A DNA stretch of 13,669 bases. Source: an uncultured Oscillospiraceae bacterium. GTDB taxonomy: Bacteria > Bacillota > Clostridia > Oscillospirales > Oscillospiraceae. This document shows, piece by piece, positions 7,181 to 13,239 of the stretch. The notes below the pieces were generated by a model. That model was given only the letters and a program-made list of their open reading frames with translations, was not told where the DNA came from and ran no database searches. Position 1 is the first letter of the stretch. Each line of letters opens with the position of its first letter. The position numbers and the translations under genes are program-made. The stretch spans positions 1-13,669 of the forward strand of contig CAKTVL010000033.1 of assembly GCA_934623575.1 (NCBI GenBank). Direction: 5' to 3'.

Positions 7181-7189
7181 ATTTTAGCA
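7181..7189 (-). promoter_or_regulatory. Possible extended -10 promoter of the ECF sigma operon
   Basis: Minus strand TGC-TAAAAT (7189-7181). The -35 position (TGTTCT) is poor. Predicted start near 7174, leader about 37 bases. The putative RNA at 7243-7341 ends just upstream. Confidence 0.4.
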
Positions 7190-7242
7190 AAAATCCCACG
7201 GGGAGAACAGTAAAAAATCGCGACGCGGGAACCTCGCTCTAC

Positions 7243-7341
7243 AAAAACACAGAAACCGCCACTCGGCCAAGTGACGGTTTCTTAGTATACATATCTAAGC
7301 AGCTGATCTCGGGCTGACCGCTTACGGTGCTGCCCTTCTTC
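7243..7341 (-). ncRNA. Orphan antitoxin-like small RNA (copy A)
   Basis: A candidate RNA of about 100 bases between rpsR and the sigma operon. It starts after the TTGACA/TACAAT promoter at 7348-7376, contains the core AAGCGGTCAGC shared with copies B and C, and ends at a hairpin (7252-7281: GAAACCG, C/A mismatch, CACT paired with AGTG and CGGTTTC) followed on the minus strand by TGTGTTTTTG. Read on the plus strand, the hairpin still encodes K-H-R-N-R-H-S-A-K-stop (7245-7274), matching the end of the peptide ORF at 13305-13385, but no start codon or ORF body remains. It therefore looks like a remnant of the peptide/antisense cassette that kept only its RNA. Expression is inferred from sequence alone. 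Confidence 0.55.
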
Positions 7342-7347
7342 CCTTTC

Positions 7348-7376
7348 ATTGTAGCGGGAAGCATACCGGATGTCAA
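7348..7376 (-). promoter_or_regulatory. Promoter of small RNA copy A
   Basis: Minus strand TTGACA (7376-7371), 17-base spacer, TACAAT (7353-7348). It starts 4 bases past the T-run of the rpsR terminator and points away from rpsR toward the hairpin at 7252-7281. Confidence 0.75.
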
Positions 7377-7380
7377 GCGC

Positions 7381-7417
7381 AAAAAAACAAGACCGGCGGA
7401 GCCGGTCTTGTTTTTTC
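7381..7417 (-). terminator. Intrinsic terminator of rpsF-ssb-rpsR
   Basis: A perfect 16-bp stem (7382-7397 with 7401-7416) containing CAAGACCGGC, loop of 3 bases, flanked by A-runs and T-runs so that it can act in either direction. On the minus strand it follows the rpsR stop and ends in seven T. Confidence 0.9.
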
Positions 7418-7424
7418 GGTTTGA

Positions 7425-7676
7425 TTACTCGGTCACGAAGGGCAGCAGGGCGATCTGACGAGCGCGCTTGATGGCCTCGGTGAGCTGGCGCTGATGCATA
7501 GCGCAGGTGCCGGTGGTACGGCGGGGCAGGATCTTGGAGCGCTCGGAGATGAAGCGGCGCAGCTTGGCGGCGTCCTTGTAATCAATGCACTCGCACTTGT
7601 CCACGCAGAACTGGCAAACCTTCTTGCGACGCTTGCCGGCGCCGCGAACGGGTCTATTTTCACGTTCCATAGCCAT
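7425..7676 (-). CDS. rpsR: 30S ribosomal protein S18
   Basis: An 83-residue S18, which sits on the 30S platform next to S6. The family core is clear: [24 protein letters not shown] followed by [20 protein letters not shown] and the C-terminal RQIALLPFV. The CxxC and further Cys (Cys21, Cys24, Cys28, Cys30) mark a zinc-binding-type S18. The N-terminal basic stretch RGAGKRRKK is usual in Firmicutes. Start at 7676 is favoured because GGAGG lies 8 bases upstream; an ATG two codons later (7670) is possible. Last gene of rpsF-ssb-rpsR. Confidence 0.97.
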   Translation of the reverse strand: MAMERENRPVRGAGKRRKKVCQFCVDKCECIDYKDAAKLRRFISERSKILPRRTTGTCAMHQRQLTEAIKRARQIALLPFVTE

Positions 7677-7716
7677 GGAAGTTTCCTCCTTTATATAGTT
7701 TCATGTGCCTTGCACA

Positions 7717-8175
7717 TCAGAACGGCAGGTCGCCGTCCTCTTCATCGATCTCGGCAAAGCCGGAGCCGCCGCCCACGGGCGCGGCATAGCCGCCGGCGGG
7801 CGCGGAGTAACCGCTGTTGCCGCCGCCGTAATTGCCGGAGCCGCTGTCGCCATCCCGGCGGGAATCGCCGAAATAGACGTTGTCGGCCACGACCTCGGCG
7901 CTGCGGCGGTTGTTGCCGTCCTTGTCCTGCCAGGCGCGGATCTGCAGCCGGCCCTCCACCACGGCCATGCGGCCCTTGGTGAAGTATTTGGACACGAACT
8001 CGGCGGTGGAACGCCAGGCGACCACATCGATGAAATCCGTCTCCTTCTCGCCGGACTGGGACTTGTAATCACGGTCCACAGCCAGAGAGAAGCTGGTGAC
8101 GGGGGTACCGGACTGCGTGCGGCGCAGCTCCGGATCACGGGTCAGGCGACCCATGATGAAGATCTTGTTCAGCAT
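7717..8175 (-). CDS. ssb: Single-stranded DNA-binding protein
   Basis: A 152-residue SSB. The N-terminal OB fold (1-105) begins MLNKIFIMGRLTRDPELR and carries FSLAVDR, DFIDVVAWR and GRMAVVEGRLQIR, which bind single-stranded DNA during replication and repair. A Gly/Ala/Ser/Tyr-rich disordered linker (about 108-140) leads to the acidic tip EEDGDLPF, the docking peptide for replication and repair partners. The ATG at 8175 follows GGGAG by 8 bases and lies 12 bases after the rpsF stop, in the conserved S6-SSB-S18 order. This position indicates the main, not a prophage, SSB. Confidence 0.97.
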   Translation of the reverse strand: MLNKIFIMGRLTRDPELRRTQSGTPVTSFSLAVDRDYKSQSGEKETDFIDVVAWRSTAEFVSKYFTKGRMAVVEGRLQIRAWQDKDGNNRRSAEVVADNVYFGDSRRDGDSGSGNYGGGNSGYSAPAGGYAAPVGGGSGFAEIDEEDGDLPF

Positions 8176-8187
8176 TGCTGTACTCCC

Positions 8188-8484
8188 TTACTCGCCCTTG
8201 CAGACGATCATGGAACGCATGATACCCTCGGTAATGCCAAGGATACGATCCAGCTCCTTGGGGAATTCCGGGCCGCTGGTGAAGCTCATCAGCACATAGT
8301 AGCCCTCGGTCTTGTAGTCGATCGCGTAAGCCAGGCGGCGCTTGCCCCACTCATCGACGACCACGTCCGTCGCATTCTGCTCTGCCAGAGCCTGGAACTT
8401 TGCCACGGTAGCGGCAACAGCCTCCTCACCCTGTGCAGGGTCGATAATGTAGACGACCTCGTAGTTGGCGGAAATCTTAGCCAT
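8188..8484 (-). CDS. rpsF: 30S ribosomal protein S6
   Basis: A 98-residue S6, partner of S18 on the 30S platform. Recognisable segments: ANYEVVYIIDPAQGEEAVAA, VVVDEWGKRRLAYAIDYKTEGYYVLM and FPKELDRILGITEGIMRSMIV. The start at 8484 (MAKISANYEV) is chosen because AAAAGGAGGTG precedes it; the longer frame to 8535 would run through the ribosome site and leader. First gene of the operon, with a strong promoter at 8564-8591. Confidence 0.97.
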   Translation of the reverse strand: MAKISANYEVVYIIDPAQGEEAVAATVAKFQALAEQNATDVVVDEWGKRRLAYAIDYKTEGYYVLMSFTSGPEFPKELDRILGITEGIMRSMIVCKGE

Positions 8485-8557
8485 ACTTTTGCACCTCCTT
8501 TTGGACAAATGGCCCTCATTCTCAGATGAGAGCAAGGATATGCTTGCAGACGCAAGC
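8485..8557 (-). promoter_or_regulatory. Leader of the rpsF operon
   Basis: About 73 bases between the predicted start and rpsF. Two small stems are visible: GCTTGC-GTCT-GCAAGC at the 5' end (8557-8542) and CTCAT...ATGAG nearer the gene. In many bacteria the S6:S18 complex represses rpsF by binding such a leader; whether this one carries that motif I cannot tell by eye. Confidence 0.4.
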
Positions 8558-8563
8558 CATATT

Positions 8564-8591
8564 ATTATACCGAATGGGCCGGAAAAGTCAA
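8564..8591 (-). promoter_or_regulatory. Promoter of rpsF-ssb-rpsR
   Basis: Minus strand TTGACT (8591-8586), 16-base spacer, perfect TATAAT (8569-8564). Confidence 0.8.
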
Positions 8592-8695
8592 GCTGTTTTT
8601 GAAAATCGGGGTGTTTTTTTACCGATATGGGCGGTCAGGAGGGCGGATATGGCGGCAAAGGGGCGCTCTTGGGGCGCGGCGGCGGGCAAAAGAGA

Positions 8696-8726
8696 AGCGG
8701 GCGCCGTTCGGCTCACGGCGCCCGCT
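8696..8726 (-). terminator. GC-rich hairpin, possible minus-strand terminator
   Basis: A 12-bp perfect stem AGCGGGCGCCGT/ACGGCGCCCGCT with a 7-base loop. The minus-strand 3' side is T-rich (TTCTCTTTT). No annotated minus-strand gene lies upstream, so if it terminates anything it is an undescribed RNA. Confidence 0.4.
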
Positions 8727-8837
8727 CACTTTGAGGTGTTTACACACAGCACCCTCAAAACCTCCCGCCAGAGGTGTCGGCAGCCGCACAGTCGTGCGGC
8801 TGCCAGACGATTTGAGGATAGAAAGGAAAAGCAATTC

Positions 8838-8888
8838 ATGTATTCGAATCACTATGGGTACAATACAACAGATACACGGGCTTTGTAA
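8838..8888 (+). CDS. Possible 16-residue peptide ORF
   Basis: ATG to TAA encodes MYSNHYGYNTTDTRAL, rich in Tyr, Asn and Thr. A weak ribosome site (GAAAGGAA) lies about 11 bases upstream, and the ORF follows the hairpin cluster at 8696-8817. It could be a leader peptide read before lysR or chance; the evidence is thin. Confidence 0.2.
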   Translation: MYSNHYGYNTTDTRAL

Positions 8889-8985
8889 AGCGACAATATG
8901 TCATGCAGACATGAGAAAATGTCATAGATAGATACTCGCGCCGGACAGGCCGGGAAAATATGGGCAAAATGCCGAAAATCAGGGC

Positions 8986-9015
8986 TTGCCGCCGGGGGCG
9001 AAAAGGGGGTATAAT
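8986..9015 (+). promoter_or_regulatory. Promoter of the LysR-family gene
   Basis: TTGCCG (8986-8991), 18-base spacer, perfect TATAAT (9010-9015). TGTCAT motifs lie on both sides (8900, 8920, 9031, 9050); the first is within a dyad ATGTC-ATGCA-GACAT, which fits the T-N11-A form of LysR-type operators. Autoregulation is an inference. Confidence 0.6.
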
Positions 9016-9052
9016 CCTACTATGAAATATTGTCATATCTACAGGAGCTGTC

Positions 9053-9922
9053 ATGGATACTAAGAAACTGGAGGCGCTGCTCACCGCCGTGGAGCTGGGG
9101 AGCTTTACCCGCGCGGCGGAGGTGCTGGGATACACACAATCCGGCCTGACGCACATGATGAACAGCCTGGAAAAGGACATCGGCTTCACCGTGCTGGTAC
9201 GGGGCCGCAGCGGCGTCCGCCTGACCCCGGCGGGCCAGCGCATCCTGCCCCTGGTGCGGGACTGCCTGGCCTCCTCCTCCGCGCTGGAGCGGGAGATCGC
9301 GCTGATCAACACCCACAAGGAGGACAGCGTCCGGGTGGCGGCCTATGAGTCCATCGCCCGCCACTGGCTGCCGGAGATCATCCAGCAGTTCCGCCGGGAG
9401 CACCCGGACGTGACGGTGGACATCCAGATGGGCAGCGTGGACGAGGTGTTCCGCTGGGTGCTGGAGGACCGGGTGGACATGTGCTTCGCCAGCCGGCAGG
9501 ACGCCGTTCCCCTGGAGTGGACGCCCCTGCGGGATGACGAGCTGCTGGCCATACTGCCCCCGGAATACGACAGCGGCGACAGCACTTTCCCCATCGAGGC
9601 CTTTAACGGGCAGGAATTCCTCATGCCCTCCATGGGCTTTGACAAGGACATTCTGCGGGTGCTGAACGAGCACGGCGTCACGCCGCTGATCCGCACCACC
9701 CAGGTGTCCGACAGCGCGGTGATCTCCATGGTGGAGCACGGGCTGGGCGTCAGCATGCTGTCGCGGCTGGTGCTGCGGGGGCGGCAGAACAGCGTCCGGG
9801 CACTGTCGCTGGAGCCGCGGGCGGTGCGCGCCCTGGGCATCGCTGCCCAGCCGGCCAAGGAGCTGCGGCCCATCGTCCGCCGGTTCATCCAGCAGTCCAG
9901 GGACATGATAGAGAAAATGTGA
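9053..9922 (+). CDS. LysR-family transcriptional regulator
   Basis: A 289-residue LysR-type regulator. The winged helix-turn-helix fills residues 1-60: KKLEALLTAVELGSFTRAAE, then LGYTQSGLTHMMNSLEKDIG and VRLTPAGQRILP. A linker helix (65-88) leads to the periplasmic-binding-like effector domain (91-289) with VRVAAYESIARHWLPEIIQQF and GLGVSMLSRLVLRG. The ligand cannot be told from sequence. ATG at 9053 follows AGGAG by 5-6 bases. LysR proteins usually control a divergent gene or their own operon; the divergent gene here is rpsF 570 bases away, an unlikely target, so the co-oriented acyltransferase gene 58 bases downstream or itself is more plausible (inference). Confidence 0.93.
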   Translation: MDTKKLEALLTAVELGSFTRAAEVLGYTQSGLTHMMNSLEKDIGFTVLVRGRSGVRLTPAGQRILPLVRDCLASSSALEREIALINTHKEDSVRVAAYESIARHWLPEIIQQFRREHPDVTVDIQMGSVDEVFRWVLEDRVDMCFASRQDAVPLEWTPLRDDELLAILPPEYDSGDSTFPIEAFNGQEFLMPSMGFDKDILRVLNEHGVTPLIRTTQVSDSAVISMVEHGLGVSMLSRLVLRGRQNSVRALSLEPRAVRALGIAAQPAKELRPIVRRFIQQSRDMIEKM

Positions 9923-9945
9923 GCGCGCGGGAGCGCGCGGGAACG
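9920..9945. repeat. Short tandem repeat of a 10-mer
   Basis: GAGCGCGCGG repeats twice and then partly (GAACGC) right after the lysR stop. It separates lysR from the next gene and lacks a U-run. Confidence 0.6.
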
Positions 9946-9980
9946 CAAAATAACGATAGAAACGATACAAAGGATCTGCT

Positions 9981-11381
9981 ATGCTTCAATTTCAGGAACT
10001 GACCGCCGCCAGCGGCGAACATCTGCGCGGGTATTACCGCGACTGCGACTACCAACTGTGTGAATACTCCCTGGGCGTCAAGCTCATGTGGCGGGATCAC
10101 CTGCACCCGTCCTTTGCTGAGGTCGCCGGGTGCCTGATCGTCCGCAACCGCATCGACGGCGAGTACGTCTTTGACTATCCCCTGCGGGGCCAAGAGGGGG
10201 ACACGGAGGCCGCGCTGCGGGCCATCGAGTCCTGGTGCGCCGCCACGGAAACGCCGCTGGTGCTGTCCGTGGTGCCGGAGGACAAGGCCCGGGAGCTGTG
10301 TCTGCGCTATCCCCGGTGCCGGGTCACCAGCGAGCGGCCGTGGAAGGACTATCTCTACCGCACGGAGGAGCTGGCCAGCTTCGCCGGGCGGCGGTACAGC
10401 GGCCAGCGCAACCACATCAACAAGTTCCGCCGGGACTATCCCGACGCGGAGTTCATCCCGCTGACCGACCCCACCGACCCCCGGCTGGCGGACTTCTGGC
10501 GAGCCTATGAGGGGGAATTCCACAAGGCGGGGCCGCTGGCGGTGCAGGAGCTGGCCCTGGCCCAGGAGATGTTCTCCCGCATCGGCACCGGCTGGTTCTG
10601 CGCCGGCGGCATGCTGGCGGGGGGACAGCTGGTGGCGGTGTGTCTGGCGGAAAAGTGCGGCGGCACGCTGGTGGATCACATTGAGAAGGCCCTGTACTCC
10701 CACGCCGGGGCCTATCCCGCGCTGGTGCAGGCCTTCGCCGCGTACTACGGCGGCGACTGCGAGTGGTGCAACCGGGAGGACGACGCCCGGGACAAGGGGC
10801 TGCGCACCTCTAAATTGCAGTATCTGCCCGACCATCTGGCCGGGAAGGTGCGCATAGATGTGGGCACCGAGCTGGACGTGCTGAAGGCCGTTCCCACCCT
10901 CAGGACCCGGCGCCTGACGCTGACGCCCCTGCGAAAGGCGGACATCCCCGCCTACGCCGCCCTGTGTCTGGACGATGAGCGCAACCGCTGGTGGGGCTAT
11001 GACTACCGCGCCGATCTGGGGGACACGGCACTGACCGACGCGTATTTCTACGACGTGGCCAGGGCGGACTTCGCCGCCCGGCGGGCGGTGAACTTCGCCG
11101 TCCGGCTGAAGGGGAAGCTCATCGGCGAGGTGGTGCTGTATAACCCCGATTTCCGGGGCGGCTTTGAGCAGGGCTGCCGCATCGCGCCGGCGTATGCCGG
11201 AAACGGCTACGGCACAGAGGCCTTCGCCGCCGCCGCGGACTGGGCGCTGTATCACCTGGGGCTGGAGCGCGTGGTGGCCAAGTGCTTCAAGGAGAACGAC
11301 GCGTCCCACCGGATGCTGTCCGCCTGTATGCGGCCCTCCGGCGAGGACGGCACCTACTTCTACTTCGAAAAGACCGTCTGA
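9981..11381 (+). CDS. DUF2156 (FemX/MprF-like) - GNAT acetyltransferase fusion
   Basis: A 466-residue two-part protein. Residues 1-295 resemble the DUF2156 domain, related to the tRNA-dependent lysyl-transfer domain of MprF and to FemX; marks are FAGRRYSGQRNHINKFRRDY (134-153) and GLRTSKLQYLPDHLAGK (273-289). Residues 308-466 are a RimJ/RimL-type GNAT domain: RTRRLTLTPLRKADIPAY, GKLIGEVVLYN, the acetyl-CoA loop PAYAGNGYGTEAF (403-415) and GLERVVAKCFKENDASHRML (427-446). Substrates are unknown; no membrane helices, so it is not a lipid flippase like full MprF. ATG at 9981 follows AAAGGA by 7-8 bases. It may share a transcript with lysR; a terminator follows at 11393-11430. Confidence 0.85.
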   Translation: MLQFQELTAASGEHLRGYYRDCDYQLCEYSLGVKLMWRDHLHPSFAEVAGCLIVRNRIDGEYVFDYPLRGQEGDTEAALRAIESWCAATETPLVLSVVPEDKARELCLRYPRCRVTSERPWKDYLYRTEELASFAGRRYSGQRNHINKFRRDYPDAEFIPLTDPTDPRLADFWRAYEGEFHKAGPLAVQELALAQEMFSRIGTGWFCAGGMLAGGQLVAVCLAEKCGGTLVDHIEKALYSHAGAYPALVQAFAAYYGGDCEWCNREDDARDKGLRTSKLQYLPDHLAGKVRIDVGTELDVLKAVPTLRTRRLTLTPLRKADIPAYAALCLDDERNRWWGYDYRADLGDTALTDAYFYDVARADFAARRAVNFAVRLKGKLIGEVVLYNPDFRGGFEQGCRIAPAYAGNGYGTEAFAAAADWALYHLGLERVVAKCFKENDASHRMLSACMRPSGEDGTYFYFEKTV

Positions 11382-11392
11382 CGCATAAGCAG

Positions 11393-11430
11393 AGCACCTC
11401 CGCGCACACTAAGCGCGGAGGTGCTTTTTT
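11393..11430 (+). terminator. Intrinsic terminator carrying the next gene's ribosome site
   Basis: AGCACCTCCGCGC (11393-11405) pairs with GCGCGGAGGTGCT (11413-11425), 7-base loop, then TTTTTT. The 3' arm contains GGAGGTG, the only ribosome site for the ATG at 11431, so in any read-through RNA this hairpin would hide it. Confidence 0.85.
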
Positions 11431-11613
11431 ATGATGCAGTATGAGACGCTGACCGATCTTCTCAACAACGAGGCCGCGGCCTACGACTACTTTTACGCGC
11501 TGACGCCGGAGATGCAGACCCGGCTGCGGCAGCGCCGGGACATCCGCGACATGCGGCAGCTGAAGGAGGCGGTGGCCGCCATAGAGACGGATACGCGGCC
11601 GGCGGCCTTCTGA
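11431..11613 (+). CDS. Small conserved-type hypothetical protein (60 aa)
   Basis: A 60-residue, helical, charged protein, MMQYETLTDLLNNEAAAYDY... with FYALTPEMQTRLRQR and RDIRDMRQLKEAVAAIE. The pattern (Y.TL.DLL..E.....Y...L...Q..L..R...I....L..A) resembles small uncharacterised proteins common in clostridial genomes, and codon usage matches the neighbours. The ATG comes directly after the T-run of the preceding terminator (a second ATG at 11434 is equally placed), with GGAGG inside the terminator arm 9 bases upstream. No separate promoter was found, so it depends on read-through or on a start within the acyltransferase gene. It is convergent with obg. Function unknown. Confidence 0.65.
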   Translation: MMQYETLTDLLNNEAAAYDYFYALTPEMQTRLRQRRDIRDMRQLKEAVAAIETDTRPAAF

Positions 11614-11639
11614 CAAAGGCGCCGCTTCCCGACAAGCTG

Positions 11640-11666
11640 AAGCACGCCCCCGATGGGGGCGTGCTT
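11640..11666. terminator. Bidirectional hairpin between the 60-aa gene and obg
   Basis: AAGCACGCCCCC (11640-11651), GAT loop, GGGGGCGTGCTT (11655-11666): a perfect 12-bp stem. U-runs are weak on both strands (CTTCAGCTT on the obg side). Confidence 0.65.
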
Positions 11667-11674
11667 GCCGCGTA

Positions 11675-12955
11675 TCAGCGCTGGTATTCGAATTCCAGGT
11701 CGTACATGCTGACGATGTCGCCGTCCTGGATGCCCATCTGCTCCAGGGTGTCGAACAGGCCGCTCTGGCGGAGCATCTTGTCGAAGTACATACGGCTCTC
11801 GTAGTCGGAGAAGTTGATGTTGCCCATCAGGCGCTGGAGCCACGGGCCCTCCACCAGCCAGGTGTTGTCCTCCCGCTCGATGTGCAGCGGCTCGGAGGTA
11901 TCCACCACCGGCGGCTTGGGGACGTATTCCGGCTCGTAGACCGTCACCGGCGGCAGCTGGCTCAGCCGCTGGCCGATGCGCTGCACCAGCTCACGGGTGC
12001 CCTGGTGGGTGGCGGCGGACATGGCGAAGAATTCGTAGCCCTGCGCCTCCACGTGGGCGCGGAAGGCGTCCAGCTGCTCCGTATCCATCAGCAGGTCGGT
12101 CTTGTTGGCCACGGCGATCTGGGGACGGGTGGCCAGCTCGGGGCTGTATTCCCGCAGCTCGGCGTTGATGGCGTCGAAGTCCGCGATGGGGTCGCGGCCC
12201 TCGCTGCCGGAGACATCCACCAGGTGCACCAGCAGGCGGCAGCGGTCGATGTGCCGCAGGAAGTCGTGGCCCAGGCCGGCGCCCTCGCTGGCGCCCTCGA
12301 TGATGCCGGGGATGTCGGCCATGACGAAGCTGACGCCCTCGTCCACATAGACCACGCCCAGGTTGGGATACAGGGTGGTGAAGTGGTAGTTGGCGATCTT
12401 GGGATGGGCCTTGCTGACCACGCTGAGCAGCGTGGATTTGCCCACGTTGGGGAAGCCCACCAGGCCCACGTCCGCCAGCAGCTTCAGCTCCAGGATCACG
12501 TCGTGGCTCTCGCCGGGCAGGCCGGCCTTGGCAAAGCGGGGGACCTGACGGGTGGGGGTGGCGAAGTGCTGGTTGCCCCAGCCGCCGCGGCCGCCCTTGC
12601 ACAGGACGTAGGGCGCATCGTCGGACATGTCCTTGATGATCTCGCCGCTTTCGGCGTCGCGCACCAGCGTGCCACGGGGGACCTTGATGGTCAGGCTCTC
12701 GCCGTCCTTGCCGGTCTTGCGGCCGCCCTGGCCATCCACGCCGTTGCCGGCCACATACTTGCGCTTGTAGCGGAAATCCATCAGGGTGGACATGTTGTCG
12801 TCCACCCGCAGGATGATGGAGCCGCCGCTGCCGCCGTCACCGCCGTCGGGGCCGCCGGCGGCGATGTATTTCTCCCGGTGGAAGGCCACCGCGCCGTTGC
12901 CGCCGTTGCCGGCGCGCACGGTGATCCGCGCCTTATCGATAAATCCATTTGCCAT
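11675..12955 (-). CDS. obg: GTPase Obg (CgtA)
   Basis: A 426-residue Obg GTPase, which acts in 50S ribosome assembly and stress signalling. Domain order is complete: the Gly-rich Obg fold (1-158, e.g. GNGGNGAVAFHREKY, GGPDGGDGGSGG), the G domain with G1 GFPNVGKST (167-175), switch residues TTLYPNLG, G3 DIPG (214-217), G4 NKTD (284-287) and G5 SAA (313-315), then the OCT domain (about 341-426) found in Gram-positive Obg proteins. ATG at 12955 follows GTGAGGT by about 7 bases. rpmA lies upstream as expected, but the two are separated by 573 bases of terminators and RNA cassettes, so obg relies on its own promoter at 13008-13036. Confidence 0.97.
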   Translation of the reverse strand: MANGFIDKARITVRAGNGGNGAVAFHREKYIAAGGPDGGDGGSGGSIILRVDDNMSTLMDFRYKRKYVAGNGVDGQGGRKTGKDGESLTIKVPRGTLVRDAESGEIIKDMSDDAPYVLCKGGRGGWGNQHFATPTRQVPRFAKAGLPGESHDVILELKLLADVGLVGFPNVGKSTLLSVVSKAHPKIANYHFTTLYPNLGVVYVDEGVSFVMADIPGIIEGASEGAGLGHDFLRHIDRCRLLVHLVDVSGSEGRDPIADFDAINAELREYSPELATRPQIAVANKTDLLMDTEQLDAFRAHVEAQGYEFFAMSAATHQGTRELVQRIGQRLSQLPPVTVYEPEYVPKPPVVDTSEPLHIEREDNTWLVEGPWLQRLMGNINFSDYESRMYFDKMLRQSGLFDTLEQMGIQDGDIVSMYDLEFEYQR

Positions 12956-13007
12956 GGTCTGTACCTCACTGTATCTGAAAGCTTGCCTATTATGCCAGTT
13001 TAGTTAT

Positions 13008-13036
13008 ATTGTACCCGAAAACGGAGAAAAGGTCAA
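13008..13036 (-). promoter_or_regulatory. Promoter of obg
   Basis: Minus strand TTGACC (13036-13031), 17-base spacer, TACAAT (13013-13008). Predicted start near 13001. The -35 begins 2 bases past the T-run that ends small RNA copy B. Confidence 0.75.
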
Positions 13037-13037
13037 T

Positions 13038-13140
13038 AAAAAAGGAAGAACCGCCACCCTGCACGGTGACGGTTTTTGCGAGCTGTAAAGCCTAACAAAT
13101 CCGAGCTTTAGGGGCTGACCGCTTGTCGCAGCGACCCCTT
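13038..13140 (-). ncRNA. Orphan antitoxin-like small RNA (copy B)
   Basis: A candidate RNA of about 100 bases upstream of obg. It follows the promoter at 13147-13176, has the core GACAAGCGGTCAGCCCC, and ends at a hairpin (13049-13074: AACCG, C/A mismatch, CACC paired with GGTG and CGGTT) with minus-strand CTTCCTTTTTT. On the plus strand the hairpin spells N-R-H-P-A-R-stop (13049-13069), preceded by K-R-K and an in-frame TAA, so the peptide ORF of copy C has been lost here. Copies B and C are tandem, about 312 bases apart. It also acts as a natural terminator just before the obg promoter. Confidence 0.55.
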
Positions 13141-13146
13141 GTCTGT

Positions 13147-13176
13147 ATTATACCCGCATGGCGGCGGAAATGTCAA
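13147..13176 (-). promoter_or_regulatory. Promoter of small RNA copy B
   Basis: Minus strand TTGACA (13176-13171), 18-base spacer, perfect TATAAT (13152-13147). Confidence 0.8.
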
Positions 13177-13185
13177 GAAAAAACC
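13147..13185. repeat. 39-bp direct repeat, left copy
   Basis: Matches 13459-13497 at 35 of 39 positions, including the 28-base end (13158-13185) with one mismatch. It covers the small-RNA promoter and the A-run beside it, and shows that copies B and C arose by tandem duplication. Confidence 0.85.
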
Positions 13186-13203
13186 GTCTGACGGCGGTAA
13201 CAG

Positions 13204-13232
13204 TTGACAGAATTCCGTATTCATGCTACACT
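13204..13232 (+). promoter_or_regulatory. Promoter of the small peptide gene
   Basis: TTGACA (13204-13209), 17-base spacer, TACACT (13227-13232) preceded by TGC. Near-consensus with an extended -10; predicted start near 13240. Confidence 0.8.
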
Positions 13233-13239
13233 TTTTTCG

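Larger units (their letters stand above)
8592..9052. other. Structured intergenic region between rpsF and lysR
   Basis: Between the divergent rpsF and LysR genes. It holds three strong hairpins (8696-8726; 8730-8759; 8776-8808), a possible 16-codon ORF (8838-8888), several TGTCAT motifs (8900-9052) and the lysR promoter. The first hairpin pairs GCGGGCGCCGT with its complement and is followed on the minus strand by TTCTCTTTT, so it could end a minus-strand RNA of about 150 bases whose promoter I could not identify. I recognise no Rfam family (not TPP, SAM, SRP or 6S by their conserved cores). Confidence 0.45.

Noticed and set aside
7180..7424. Repeats with regular spacing suggesting a CRISPR array
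   Set aside because: Only single hairpin units occur, at irregular distances, with promoters and no spacer pattern or cas genes.
8592..9052. Known riboswitch, SRP RNA or 6S RNA in the lysR upstream region
   Set aside because: Strong hairpins are present but none of the conserved cores of these families could be found by eye.
9885..11309. 474-codon minus-strand open frame opposite the DUF2156-GNAT gene
   Set aside because: It has no recognisable motifs, while the plus strand has conserved DUF2156 and GNAT blocks.
11882..13003. 373-codon plus-strand open frame opposite obg
   Set aside because: Shadow of Obg, whose G motifs are all intact on the minus strand.
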